64,000 nucleotides of DNA from contig JAOQAK010000070.1 in NCBI GenBank assembly GCA_025963635.1, forward strand, positions 1 through 64,000. Reading direction: 5' to 3'. The translations under genes and the position numbers were made by a program. Below the pieces are notes generated by a model that saw only the letters and a program-made list of their open reading frames with translations, ran no database searches and was not told the origin of the DNA. Below are positions 8,915-17,101 of this stretch, one piece after another. Positions within the stretch are counted from its first letter, which is position 1. The number at the start of each line of letters is the position of its first letter. The stretch comes from Ferruginibacter sp. Lineage in GTDB: Bacteria > Bacteroidota > Bacteroidia > Chitinophagales > Chitinophagaceae.

Positions 8915-9060
8915 TTGCCAATTAGCCGAATGATAATTAGCTAATTAGCCAATTTGCTAATGTGCTAATGTGCTGATTGTTTATACTTGTTATCTTTTAA
9001 TAAATGTAGAATTACACGCAATTAGCTAATTATCGAATTAGCTAATTGGCTAATTATCTA
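8915..9060. repeat. 8-bp-period arrays forming inverted arms between murE and mraY
   Basis: Units of AATTAGCT and variants (AATTAGCC, AATTTGCT, AATGTGCT) repeat in steps of 8 bp at about 8932-8975. A second set (AATTAGCT, AATTATCG, AATTGGCT, AATTATCT) lies at 9018-9059. The two sets are near reverse complements (GATAATTAGC at 8932 against GCTAATTATC ending at 9058), so the spacer transcript can fold into a long imperfect hairpin. The second set runs into the murE stop codon at 9058-9060. Confidence 0.7.
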
Positions 9061-10521
9061 CCTCTCCAGCAATTCAAACATTTCCTTCACTACTTTCTTG
9101 TCGTCGAAATCATATTTCACGCCCTTGATCTCCTGGTATTTTTCATGCCCTTTCCCGGCTATTAATACGATGTCTTCTTTTACGGCAAGACTAACGGCAG
9201 TCTTAATTGCCTCTTTTCTATCAGCGATGGTGATGTATTTTTTTCTTGCCACCACACTAACGCCCGCTTCCATATCATGCAATATTTCAAGTGGATCTTC
9301 GCTTCGGGGATTATCTGCCGTGAAGATCACTTTATCACTATACTCGCAAGCCACCTCTGCCATCGCCGGGCGTTTTGTTTTGTCCCTGTCGCCTCCGCAT
9401 CCTACCACAGTAATAATGCGTTCATTGCCCTGGCGCAATTTTTTTATGGTAACCAATACATTGAGCAATGCATCCGGGGTATGCGCATAATCTACAATGC
9501 CGATTATTTTATCTTTTGGGCTCACCATATAGTCGAACCTTCCTTCAGCTCCTTCGAGCCTGCTTAGTTCCTGCAATACTTCATTCTTCTCTTCGCCCAA
9601 GCAAATAGCGGCGCCAAAAACGGCCAGTAAATTATAGGCGTTAAACTCACCAATCATCCGGAAATACACTTCGGTTTCATTTACCATCATGTGTAACCCC
9701 GTAATACTATTTTCAAGGATCTTTCCTTTAAAATCAGCCATCGTTTTGAGGCTGTAGAAATATTTTTTTGCCACTGTATTCTGCAACATCACCATTCCGC
9801 GTTTGTCATCCGCATTGCTGATGGCAAAGGCAGCGGCTGGGAGTGAATCAAACCAGGATTTTTTTACCCGGATATATTCATCAAAAGATTTATGATAATC
9901 GAGGTGATCATGTGTTATATTACTAAACAATGCTCCCGCAAATTGTAAACCAGTGATTCGATGTTGGTGAATCGCATGACTGCTGCATTCCATAAACACA
10001 TATTCGCACCCGGCATCTACCATCTGGCTTAATAAAGCATTTATACTTACGGCATCCGGGGTGGTATGTGTGGATGTAACGACGGTGTTACCTACCTGGT
10101 TTTGCACCGTGCTAACCAGTCCACATTTATAACCAAGAGCAGTAAATAATTTCCACAATAAAGTAACAATGGTGGTTTTTCCATTGGTTCCGGTTACACC
10201 CACGAGTTTCATTTTCAATGAAGGTTCACCATAAAAATTATGGCTAATTAAACCTGCTGCAATGGCGCTATTTTCTACCTGGATAAAGGTTACATTTTCA
10301 TTTACTACACCAGGCAATCGCTCACAGATCACCACTGAGGCTCCGTTTGCAACAGCAACATCTATAAATTCGTGGCCATCTGACACACTGCCTTTTATTG
10401 CGATAAAACAAGTGCCATTCTTCACTTTTCGTGAATCGATCTGCAAACTCTTCACCTCAATATTGGTGTTACCCATTACTGCACGGATGCTAATTTTATA
10501 TAAAAGGTCTTTTAAGATCAA
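9058..10521 (-). CDS. murE: UDP-N-acetylmuramoyl-tripeptide synthetase MurE
   Basis: Cytoplasmic Mur ligase that adds the third stem-peptide residue, probably meso-diaminopimelate. The P-loop is GVTGTNGKTTIVTLLW at about residue 109, the middle domain has SSHAIHQHRITGLQF and NITHDHLDYHKSFDEYIRVK, and the C-terminal domain has FTADNPRSEDPLEI. The DNPR element is the usual diaminopimelate-selecting motif. It is 487 residues. The start is TTG at 10521, overlapping the ftsI stop as TTGA, which suggests translational coupling. No ATG fits the conserved N-terminus. Confidence 0.95.
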   Translation of the reverse strand: MILKDLLYKISIRAVMGNTNIEVKSLQIDSRKVKNGTCFIAIKGSVSDGHEFIDVAVANGASVVICERLPGVVNENVTFIQVENSAIAAGLISHNFYGEPSLKMKLVGVTGTNGKTTIVTLLWKLFTALGYKCGLVSTVQNQVGNTVVTSTHTTPDAVSINALLSQMVDAGCEYVFMECSSHAIHQHRITGLQFAGALFSNITHDHLDYHKSFDEYIRVKKSWFDSLPAAAFAISNADDKRGMVMLQNTVAKKYFYSLKTMADFKGKILENSITGLHMMVNETEVYFRMIGEFNAYNLLAVFGAAICLGEEKNEVLQELSRLEGAEGRFDYMVSPKDKIIGIVDYAHTPDALLNVLVTIKKLRQGNERIITVVGCGGDRDKTKRPAMAEVACEYSDKVIFTADNPRSEDPLEILHDMEAGVSVVARKKYITIADRKEAIKTAVSLAVKEDIVLIAGKGHEKYQEIKGVKYDFDDKKVVKEMFELLER

Positions 10522-12644
10522 TTTAAAAATAGTGTTACTGTTTGTCCTTTTGTGAATGATGTGCCAGCCATTACTGACTGGTTTAAAACCCTGCCCCTTC
10601 CGCTTGCAGTTACCTTCAAACCTTTATTTTCCATCAGGTACACTGCGTCCTTTAATCCCATCCCGATCACACTTGGAGTAATCAATCCTGCTGCCCGGAT
10701 ATTTATAGGTGAGTTTAAAACCGCTGCATTATTTTTCATACTCAATGTTCTCCAGTAACCTCCTGTTACTGAATCTTTATAAGGCAAATTCAACCAGTTG
10801 AAAATTGAATTGAATTCATTCTTCATACCATAATAATTGTACCGGCTTGTATCTGGCAACAGCGGATCAGTAAACTTTTTAGTGCTTAGAAACCGGGCGT
10901 AAATTTTATCGCTGATCTCTTTAAATACTGTGCCTGACACATCTGCGCCATATATTAACTTAGACTCATTGCTATTTTGGATGACTACCGCCATTGTATA
11001 CCGGGGTTGATTGGCAGGAAAATATCCAATGAAGGAAGCCTGGTATATCTTATTGCCTTTATTGTATCCCCTGTTATCCAAAGCAGTCACCGCGGTTCCC
11101 GTTTTGCCGGCAATGGCATAATTGCTATCATATAAAATTTTGTGCCCGGTACCGTGGAGACTGTCTACAACGGCGGCCAGGCATTCTTTTAATTGCGCCA
11201 GCGTTTCTTCGGAGCATATTTTTTCTACCAATACCTGTGGCGTTATCTTTTTTACCTCAAGGCCATATTCGGTAACAGCGTTTACCAAATAAGGCTTCAT
11301 CATGGTACCATTGTTTGCGACCGCATTGTACAACATCAGCATGTGTAAAGGCGTTACCAATTCTTCATACCCGTGAGCCATATAAGGAATAGTGGTTTTT
11401 GACCAGCTGCGATTTGCCGGCTTTTTAATAGTGGGCCTTCCGGAAGATGCAGTGATATCAATACCTGTCATGGTATCCAGTCGCAGCCGATGCAAATGCC
11501 CTACGAATTTGGAAGGCTGGTTATGATAATACTGATCTGCCAGCTTTGCAAAAGCGACATTGCTGCTTCTTAAAAAAGCATCTTTAACAGTAATGGCGCC
11601 AGTTCCCATATGGGCATCTTTTATTCTCAGCCCATAGAAAACCTTGGCACCACCTTCGCAGTCTACAATGGAATTCTTATTCACATATTTATCTTCCATC
11701 AGGCTTAACAGCGTTGCGAGCTTGAATATAGAACCGGGCTCAGTAGCTTTTCCGATCCCATAATTCAGGTCTTCGGCATAACTGCCATTCGGTTGTTTAC
11801 CAAGATTGGCGATCGCTTTTATTTTGCCGGTGCCTGTTTCCATCACGATGGCGGTTCCGTGTAAAGAATTGTTGCCGATCATCATTTTCATTAATGCACT
11901 TTCTGCTACATCCTGCATGTAGGTGTCGAGCGTGGTAATGATGTCCTTTCCATTTTCGGGCTCCACTTCCGCTCCTTCCACCGGCATATAAGCTCCGGCG
12001 ATGTAGCGCATCAGCCGCTGACCTGTTCTTCCCCTTAACAAACTATCATAGCTCTGTTCGAGGCCAACATTTAACTTAGCAATATCTCTTGACAGGCCGA
12101 TCGTTCTGTTAGCCAGTAACACATAGGGATTGATTCGTTTATCCCTGGGCTCGATAATAAAACCACTCTTATTTCTTCCCTGCCTTACCAGCGGAAAATC
12201 ACGCAACTGTGCATATTCCACAAAAGAGATTTTCTTTTTCAAGGTGTAGTACCTGTCTTTGTTTTTGTAGGCCAGTTGTAATTCCTTTTTGTATTCCGAC
12301 TTCTTTTTATCGCCAAAAAGATTTGCCATGCAAATGCTTAATGAATCGATATTGTTTTTAAAACGCCGGCCACTTTTTTCCCGCAAACCGTCGGCCCCAA
12401 AGTCGACATACACATCAAATATTGGTATGGAAGTGCTGAGCATATTTCCATCTTCGCTAAAGATGGTTCCTCTCTCCGCCACCAGCGGAACATACTTCAA
12501 ATGCAGGCTGTCGCCCATGCTGCGCCAATAAGCTCCTTCTACCTGTTGTATATAAAATGCCCGGCCCAACACTACTGCACCGAGTAATATGATCCCTATA
12601 AAACAGAGATACACGCGCCACAATATGTCTTTTTTTATATCCAA
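10518..12644 (-). CDS. ftsI: Septal transpeptidase FtsI (penicillin-binding protein 3 type) with PASTA domain
   Basis: Inner-membrane D,D-transpeptidase of the divisome. It has one N-terminal membrane segment (LCFIGIILLGAVVLGRAFYI), a dimerisation domain with AERGTIFSEDGN, and the catalytic triad motifs SIFK (in EPGSIFKLATLL), SSN (LRSSNVAFAKLA) and KTG (IAGKTGTAV). A single PASTA domain closes the protein (SVIGMGLKDAVYLMENKGLK). The frame is open to a TTG at 12662, but relatives begin at M-x-I-K-K-D-I-L-W-R. The TTG at 12644, giving MDIKKDILWRVY, is therefore preferred, for about 708 residues. No ATG is available. The stop overlaps murE. Confidence 0.94.
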   Translation of the reverse strand: MDIKKDILWRVYLCFIGIILLGAVVLGRAFYIQQVEGAYWRSMGDSLHLKYVPLVAERGTIFSEDGNMLSTSIPIFDVYVDFGADGLREKSGRRFKNNIDSLSICMANLFGDKKKSEYKKELQLAYKNKDRYYTLKKKISFVEYAQLRDFPLVRQGRNKSGFIIEPRDKRINPYVLLANRTIGLSRDIAKLNVGLEQSYDSLLRGRTGQRLMRYIAGAYMPVEGAEVEPENGKDIITTLDTYMQDVAESALMKMMIGNNSLHGTAIVMETGTGKIKAIANLGKQPNGSYAEDLNYGIGKATEPGSIFKLATLLSLMEDKYVNKNSIVDCEGGAKVFYGLRIKDAHMGTGAITVKDAFLRSSNVAFAKLADQYYHNQPSKFVGHLHRLRLDTMTGIDITASSGRPTIKKPANRSWSKTTIPYMAHGYEELVTPLHMLMLYNAVANNGTMMKPYLVNAVTEYGLEVKKITPQVLVEKICSEETLAQLKECLAAVVDSLHGTGHKILYDSNYAIAGKTGTAVTALDNRGYNKGNKIYQASFIGYFPANQPRYTMAVVIQNSNESKLIYGADVSGTVFKEISDKIYARFLSTKKFTDPLLPDTSRYNYYGMKNEFNSIFNWLNLPYKDSVTGGYWRTLSMKNNAAVLNSPINIRAAGLITPSVIGMGLKDAVYLMENKGLKVTASGRGRVLNQSVMAGTSFTKGQTVTLFLN

Positions 12645-12828
12645 AATATGGAGCTTCAACAATAACCCCGAACGGGATTATCATAGTGAGTATTTAAGTT
12701 TATGTTGTTTTGAATTTTCGAACGAACGTGTTTGCCTGCGTGATCTTATTCTGCTCTTCAACATACCATCTGATTGCCTGCTCAATCAATCGTAAACATT
12801 CAATGCACCCCGTAGAAGTGTTAAATTG

Positions 12829-13176
12829 CTATGGTTCTTGTGCTGCCGGAGTCAATATAACCGGGGCAGTGGTTAGCTCTTTCAATCCCAATGGTTCTAC
12901 AGCCTTTATCAGTTCACTTGCTTTACTTCTAAAAATCACTTCACTCTTGATGGTTTTATATTCGTATTCCAGTTCTTTGATATGCTTTTCTGTAACGCTT
13001 ATTTTTCTTGTCAACTTGTCAAAATGGTGACCGTTATAGATATAGAGTACCGCGAGCACCGACAAAAACAGGAAAAATGGTATGTTTTCCACCACCCATT
13101 TATGACTGAAGAATTTCTTCCAGTCCATTTTTGGGGCGAGCGGTTGCTCCTTTTGCGTGTATTTATCTTCAACCAT
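12829..13176 (-). CDS. FtsL-like divisome protein
   Basis: 115 residues from an ATG at 13176. A basic cytoplasmic stretch leads to one membrane segment at about 32-47 (IPFFLFLSVLAVLYIY). A heptad-like helix follows (DKLTRKISVTEKHIKELEYEYKTIKSEVIF) and ends in a short Pro/Ala tail. This is the FtsL/DivIC architecture. It occupies the ftsL position between rsmH and ftsI and follows rsmH by 40 bases. Bacteroidota FtsL proteins are poorly conserved, so the call rests on position and topology. A 184-base spacer without a clear ORF separates it from ftsI. Confidence 0.8.
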   Translation of the reverse strand: MVEDKYTQKEQPLAPKMDWKKFFSHKWVVENIPFFLFLSVLAVLYIYNGHHFDKLTRKISVTEKHIKELEYEYKTIKSEVIFRSKASELIKAVEPLGLKELTTAPVILTPAAQEP

Positions 13177-13216
13177 TTTTAATTCTTTTAGTAGACCTCA
13201 TGTCCGAGGCCGCTCT

Positions 13217-14167
13217 TTACTTTTTTTCTGCCAATCGAAGCTTTGCGCTTCTCGCTCTTTTATTTAACCTCGTTTCAGTCGCTCCGGGCAGCACCGGCTT
13301 TTTTGTAATGATCTGCAAGGGGCTTACAGGTTTACTACCATACACCTCATCTATTTCTGCTTCCGTTAAGTCTCCCATTTTAAAAAAATTTTTAACAATC
13401 CTGTCTTCCAGGGAATGAAAAGTTATTATCGCAATTCTACCACCGGGTTTCAATAGGTTAGGAGATTGCTGTAATAACTCTTTTAATGCGCCTAACTCAT
13501 CGTTTACCTCAATTCTTAAAGCCTGGAATACCTGGGCAAAATATTTTTGAGGATTTCCCTTCACGACTGCCGCCACTGCCTGCTTAAATTCATTGATGGT
13601 TTTAATCGGCATCAGCGTTCTTTGCTGAACAATCGTTTTGGCCAGTGTTTTTGCATTGGTTACTTCACCGTATTGCTCCAGCATCTTATGCAATTGCAAC
13701 TCTGTGAAATTTTTTATGATATCTGCAGCAGTGATTTTTTGCCGTTGGTCCATGCGCATATCCAGTGCGGCATCAAAACGAATAGAAAAGCCCCTGGCCG
13801 CCTCGTCAAATTGGTGACTCGAAACGCCGAGATCAGCTAATATTCCATCCACCTGGGTAATTTTGTGCAACCGCAAAAAACGTTGCAGGTGGCGAAAATT
13901 TTGTGGAATAAAGATCACCCGTTTGTCTTCCGGCAAATTTTTCCTGGCATCCTCATCCTGGTCAAAAGCAACCAATATCCCAGTTTCATTCAAATGCTTC
14001 AGAATTTCGAGGCTATGTCCCCCGCCTCCAAAAGTGCAATCAACATATATACCACCAGGTTGGATGTTTAAACCCTTTATGGCTTCGTTTAGTAAAACCG
14101 GCGTGTGATAATCGGCATGCTGAGCAGTTGATTGATTGATCGGTAATTTGCTTTTGTTATCAGGCAT
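13217..14167 (-). CDS. rsmH: 16S rRNA (cytosine-1402-N4)-methyltransferase RsmH (MraW)
   Basis: SAM-dependent methyltransferase that modifies C1402 of 16S rRNA. HTPVLLNEAIKGL and the SAM loop VDCTFGGGGHSLEIL lie near the N-terminus. DGILADLGVSSHQFD, RGFSIRFDAALDMRMD and RIAIITFHSLEDRIVK follow in the family order, with a basic C-terminus. A TTG lies nine bases upstream, but the ATG at 14167 (MPDNKSK) is the likelier start, giving 316 residues and a 13-base gap from the mraZ stop. Confidence 0.96.
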   Translation of the reverse strand: MPDNKSKLPINQSTAQHADYHTPVLLNEAIKGLNIQPGGIYVDCTFGGGGHSLEILKHLNETGILVAFDQDEDARKNLPEDKRVIFIPQNFRHLQRFLRLHKITQVDGILADLGVSSHQFDEAARGFSIRFDAALDMRMDQRQKITAADIIKNFTELQLHKMLEQYGEVTNAKTLAKTIVQQRTLMPIKTINEFKQAVAAVVKGNPQKYFAQVFQALRIEVNDELGALKELLQQSPNLLKPGGRIAIITFHSLEDRIVKNFFKMGDLTEAEIDEVYGSKPVSPLQIITKKPVLPGATETRLNKRARSAKLRLAEKK

Positions 14168-14180
14168 ACTTTTCAATATT

Positions 14181-14645
14181 TCAACTTTTCAGTTCGTCAG
14201 TTTTATTCATTACTTCATTGGCCAGTTCACTATATGATTCCGGTGTGAAGGATTCAAAGAACTTGTTGTATTTGGTTTTATCCCAGATTTCTATTTTGTT
14301 TACAGCCGATACCAGCACAACATCTTTTTCCAGGCCAGCGTACTCCATCAGTGTTTTTGGTATTAATAATCTGCCCGCAGAGTCCAGTTCCACCTGTGTG
14401 GCACCATTCAAAAAATAGCGCCTGAATTGCCTAACTTTAGGATCAAATTCATTCAACTTGCTCACTTCCGAAAAAATGGGTTCCCAGCTTTGCATGGGGT
14501 ACAAACTCAAACATGCTTCAATTCCCCTGTTAACAACGAACTGGCTACTCCCTTCCTCCGCCAACTGCTTCTTAAAACCAGCCGGTAAAAGAAATCGTCC
14601 TTTGGCATCCATTGTAACCTCATATTCGCCAAGAAAACCAATCAT
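14181..14645 (-). CDS. mraZ: MraZ, DNA-binding regulator of the dcw cluster
   Basis: 154 residues from an ATG at 14645, with two tandem SpoVT/AbrB-like MraZ repeats. The first contains GEYEVTMDAKGRFLLPAGFKKQL and the second TQVELDSAGRLLIPKTLMEYA. MraZ forms a ring that binds phased direct repeats upstream of its own gene and controls dcw transcription. It is the first gene of the cluster. Candidate operator repeats lie 33-62 bases upstream of its start. Confidence 0.96.
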   Translation of the reverse strand: MIGFLGEYEVTMDAKGRFLLPAGFKKQLAEEGSSQFVVNRGIEACLSLYPMQSWEPIFSEVSKLNEFDPKVRQFRRYFLNGATQVELDSAGRLLIPKTLMEYAGLEKDVVLVSAVNKIEIWDKTKYNKFFESFTPESYSELANEVMNKTDELKS

Positions 14646-14677
14646 TTACAGGTATTTACACATTGAGAAAAAAATAT

Positions 14678-14707
14678 TACCACAAAATAACACTTTTTCC
14701 CACTTTT
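14678..14707 (-). promoter_or_regulatory. Candidate MraZ operator: three boxes at exact 10-bp spacing
   Basis: On the minus strand three consecutive decamers read AAAAGTGGGA, AAAAGTGTTA and TTTTGTGGTA, each with GTG at the same offset. MraZ boxes in other bacteria are GTGGG/TGGGN or AAAGTGNN direct repeats with about 10-bp periodicity upstream of mraZ, and this matches in sequence, spacing and place. A TATTTTG element overlaps the third box and could belong to the promoter, which would allow repression by occlusion. That last point is inference. Confidence 0.65.
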
Positions 14708-14966
14708 CACTCAAAAATGATGTAAACATTTTTATCCACACGCTTTAAAGTGATAGCTGGTACCGGTTTGCGCATTTGTGGGGAAATATGGGCGTGAATA
14801 ACCTGTTAATTAGAGTGTATAACCTGTGGATTACTCAAAGAGGAAGGATCGGAGTGCAGGAGTGATTTGGCTACTCCTATCGTTTGACATCGGTTGTTAC
14901 CAGGTAAGCTATTTCGGGGAAGATGGGAAGTAGTCCGGACCTGCAATGAGAATTTCTCAGGTGGAT

Positions 14967-16292
14967 TTAACTCTTAGCTAATGGGAAACTCAGAAAAAAA
15001 GTACTTCCTTTGCCGGGAACACTTTCTACCTTGATGCTGCCATGATGAGCATCCACCATTGTTTTCACATAACTTAATCCCAGGCCGAACCCCTTTACGT
15101 TGTGAAGATTGCCAGTATGGGCACGGTAAAACTTTTCGAAGATGCGGCTGGCAGTTTCCTTATTCATCCCGATGCCGTTGTCTTCAATTCTGAGCTTAAA
15201 TTGATTGCCGACAGTTTGGGTAGTCAGCTTTATGCGTAGTTGGTCTTTTGAATATTTTACAGCGTTGTCCAGCAGGTTGCTCACCAGGTTAGTAAAATGT
15301 ACTTCGTCTGCCATCACAAGATCTTTTATAGCCTCCAGGTTTACCTCAAGTTCGCCATTTACCTGGTCTACCTGTAAATTGATATTATTTAGCGCACTGG
15401 TGATCAGGTCATGTGCATGCAACTTTTTCAAATTTAACTGCACCTCCTGTTTATCAAGCAGGGCTGCCTGTAAGATGGTTTCCACCTGCTTGTTCATTCT
15501 TTTATTTTCCTCTTTGATGATGCCGGTGAAATAGTTCATCTTCTCACGATCGTTGATCACTTTCTCATTTTTTAAAGCATCCACCGCCAGCGAAATGGTT
15601 GCCAGCGGAGTCTTAAACTCATGGGTCATGTTATTTATAAAATCCGATTTTATTTCACTTAGTTTTTTCTGTTTTAATAAAGCCCGCACTGTAAGGAAAA
15701 AGGCAGTTACGATAATCACCGTAAAAATTACAGCGCCCAAAATAAACCAGGTCATGGATCGCCAGATCAGTTTTTTCGCATGAGGCACAGTAATGATCAA
15801 TACTTCCTGGGGAGATATCCCTTCGGAAAGGCTGCCGCCAGGCGATTCGAGTGGAATTACATGCATCCTGTTATTGAAAGAATCCGCGTAGAGTTTATAA
15901 AAGTTTTCAGATTGAATTTCATCGCCAATCAGCGAAGTAGGACTAATTGCAAACTCAAAAGGTATTTTATGGAGGTTTTGTTTGTCAAACGCTTTCCTGA
16001 TAATTGCACGGATGTCTTCACTGGAATACTTCTGTGTGATAGTAGGTTTAAAGATTTCGAGTTGAAGTTTTTCACTCGGGAAGAGGGGCTCATTTTTCCT
16101 TCGCATCGGCATAAGGTTTCCCTTTTCTTCCATAAGGTCGGTAGCTGCCTGGGAGGTGGCCATGCTCACATGCTCATAAAATTTTTGTTCCTCCGATTCC
16201 AGGGAACCCTTTATCCATAGTATTTGGAAAAAAATTATTCCAAGCAGGGAAAGTAAAATCAGAACTGTGATAATAGGAAAAATTCTCTTCAT
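14967..16292 (-). CDS. Membrane sensor histidine kinase
   Basis: 441 residues from an ATG at 16292. There are two membrane segments (about 5-27 and 178-202) flanking a periplasmic sensor region of about 150 residues with no recognised domain. A HisKA dimerisation helix follows with the phospho-acceptor H in NNMTHEFKTPLATISLAVDAL. The HATPase_c domain has the N box (LVSNLLDNAVKYS), G1 (IEDNGIGMN) and G2 (GFGLGLSYVKTMVDAHHG). No response regulator is adjacent on either side, so its partner is encoded elsewhere. It lies 320 bases upstream of mraZ on the same strand, but the MraZ boxes in between argue for a separate dcw transcript. Confidence 0.92.
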   Translation of the reverse strand: MKRIFPIITVLILLSLLGIIFFQILWIKGSLESEEQKFYEHVSMATSQAATDLMEEKGNLMPMRRKNEPLFPSEKLQLEIFKPTITQKYSSEDIRAIIRKAFDKQNLHKIPFEFAISPTSLIGDEIQSENFYKLYADSFNNRMHVIPLESPGGSLSEGISPQEVLIITVPHAKKLIWRSMTWFILGAVIFTVIIVTAFFLTVRALLKQKKLSEIKSDFINNMTHEFKTPLATISLAVDALKNEKVINDREKMNYFTGIIKEENKRMNKQVETILQAALLDKQEVQLNLKKLHAHDLITSALNNINLQVDQVNGELEVNLEAIKDLVMADEVHFTNLVSNLLDNAVKYSKDQLRIKLTTQTVGNQFKLRIEDNGIGMNKETASRIFEKFYRAHTGNLHNVKGFGLGLSYVKTMVDAHHGSIKVESVPGKGSTFFLSFPLAKS

Positions 16293-16439
16293 TCGTATAA
16301 TTGTAAATCAATGACGGGTACAAACTGGATAAAAACCCATCGGGCGATAAATTTAACGAAGGTTTTCAACTTAATGCTCTTTTAAAAAAAAGTTTGCACA
16401 ATATTAGCAGCACAAAAAATAATCTGTTATTTTAGGTTT

Positions 16440-16991
16440 ATGATTTCACCTGCTACCGGTATATTATTAATCGCGGATCCTTTTTTAAAAGATCCTCATT
16501 TTATGAGGACCGTAGTGTTTATTTGTGAGCATCAGAATGAAGGCAGTTTTGGCTTTGTGCTAAACAAGCAATATGAGCTTACGCTGGATGAACTCATCAC
16601 CAACTTTGAAGGTTTTCCGATCCCGGTGTATTATGGCGGCCCTGTGCAGGTTGATACCATTCATTTCCTTCATCAATATCCCGAACTGATTCCCGGCGGG
16701 CAGGAAGTTTTTAAAGGAGTGTACTGGGGAGGCGATTTTGAGATGGTAACTAAACTGGTGAAAAGCAATGAAATTGATTACAATAAGATCCGCTTTTTTT
16801 TAGGATACAGTGGTTGGAGCGATGGCCAGTTAAATGATGAACTGAAAGAAAAAACATGGTTAACCGTAACCGCTACGCGAAAATTAATATTCCATCCATA
16901 TCCTGATGAGATATGGAAAGACAGTCTGAAACATCTGGGAGGCGATTATGAAATGATGATCAACTTTCCCATTGATCCTCAGCTGAACTGA
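16440..16991 (+). CDS. YqgE/AlgH family protein (DUF179)
   Basis: 183 residues from an ATG at 16440. The N-terminal signature P.TGILLIADPFLKDPHFMRTVVFICEH, then GSFGFVLNK, and YYGGPVQVDTIHFLH, GVYWGGDFE and RFFLGYSGWSDGQLNDEL are the conserved stretches of this family. These are small cytoplasmic alpha/beta proteins whose biochemical role is unresolved. It is divergent from the kinase gene and convergent with the phosphorylase gene. Short-period repeats start five bases after its stop. Confidence 0.93.
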   Translation: MISPATGILLIADPFLKDPHFMRTVVFICEHQNEGSFGFVLNKQYELTLDELITNFEGFPIPVYYGGPVQVDTIHFLHQYPELIPGGQEVFKGVYWGGDFEMVTKLVKSNEIDYNKIRFFLGYSGWSDGQLNDELKEKTWLTVTATRKLIFHPYPDEIWKDSLKHLGGDYEMMINFPIDPQLN

Positions 16992-16995
16992 GTTC

Positions 16996-17101
16996 GTCAA
17001 TGGTCAATGGTCAATGGTCAATAGGCCAGTGCGGATGAATATTTCACGATTTTCCATTCTCAATTCACCATCCTCGATTCAACATTCACGATTCACCATC
17101 A
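16996..17101. repeat. Two heptamer arrays between convergent yqgE and PNP genes
   Basis: GTCAATG occurs three times in tandem plus GTCAATA at 16996-17023. A second array with 7-bp steps (ATTCACC, ATCCTCG, ATTCAAC, ATTCACG, ATTCACC) lies at about 17063-17097 and continues into the stop codon of the phosphorylase gene (17099-17101). The two arrays are roughly complementary (CATTGAC against ATTCACC-like units) and could pair in RNA. No classical terminator is seen between these convergent genes. Confidence 0.7.

Noticed and set aside
12457..12684. 75-codon minus-strand ORF with ATG overlapping the ftsI start
   Set aside because: Its ATG at 12684 tempted me as the ftsI start, but the frame differs from the conserved KKDILWRVY frame.
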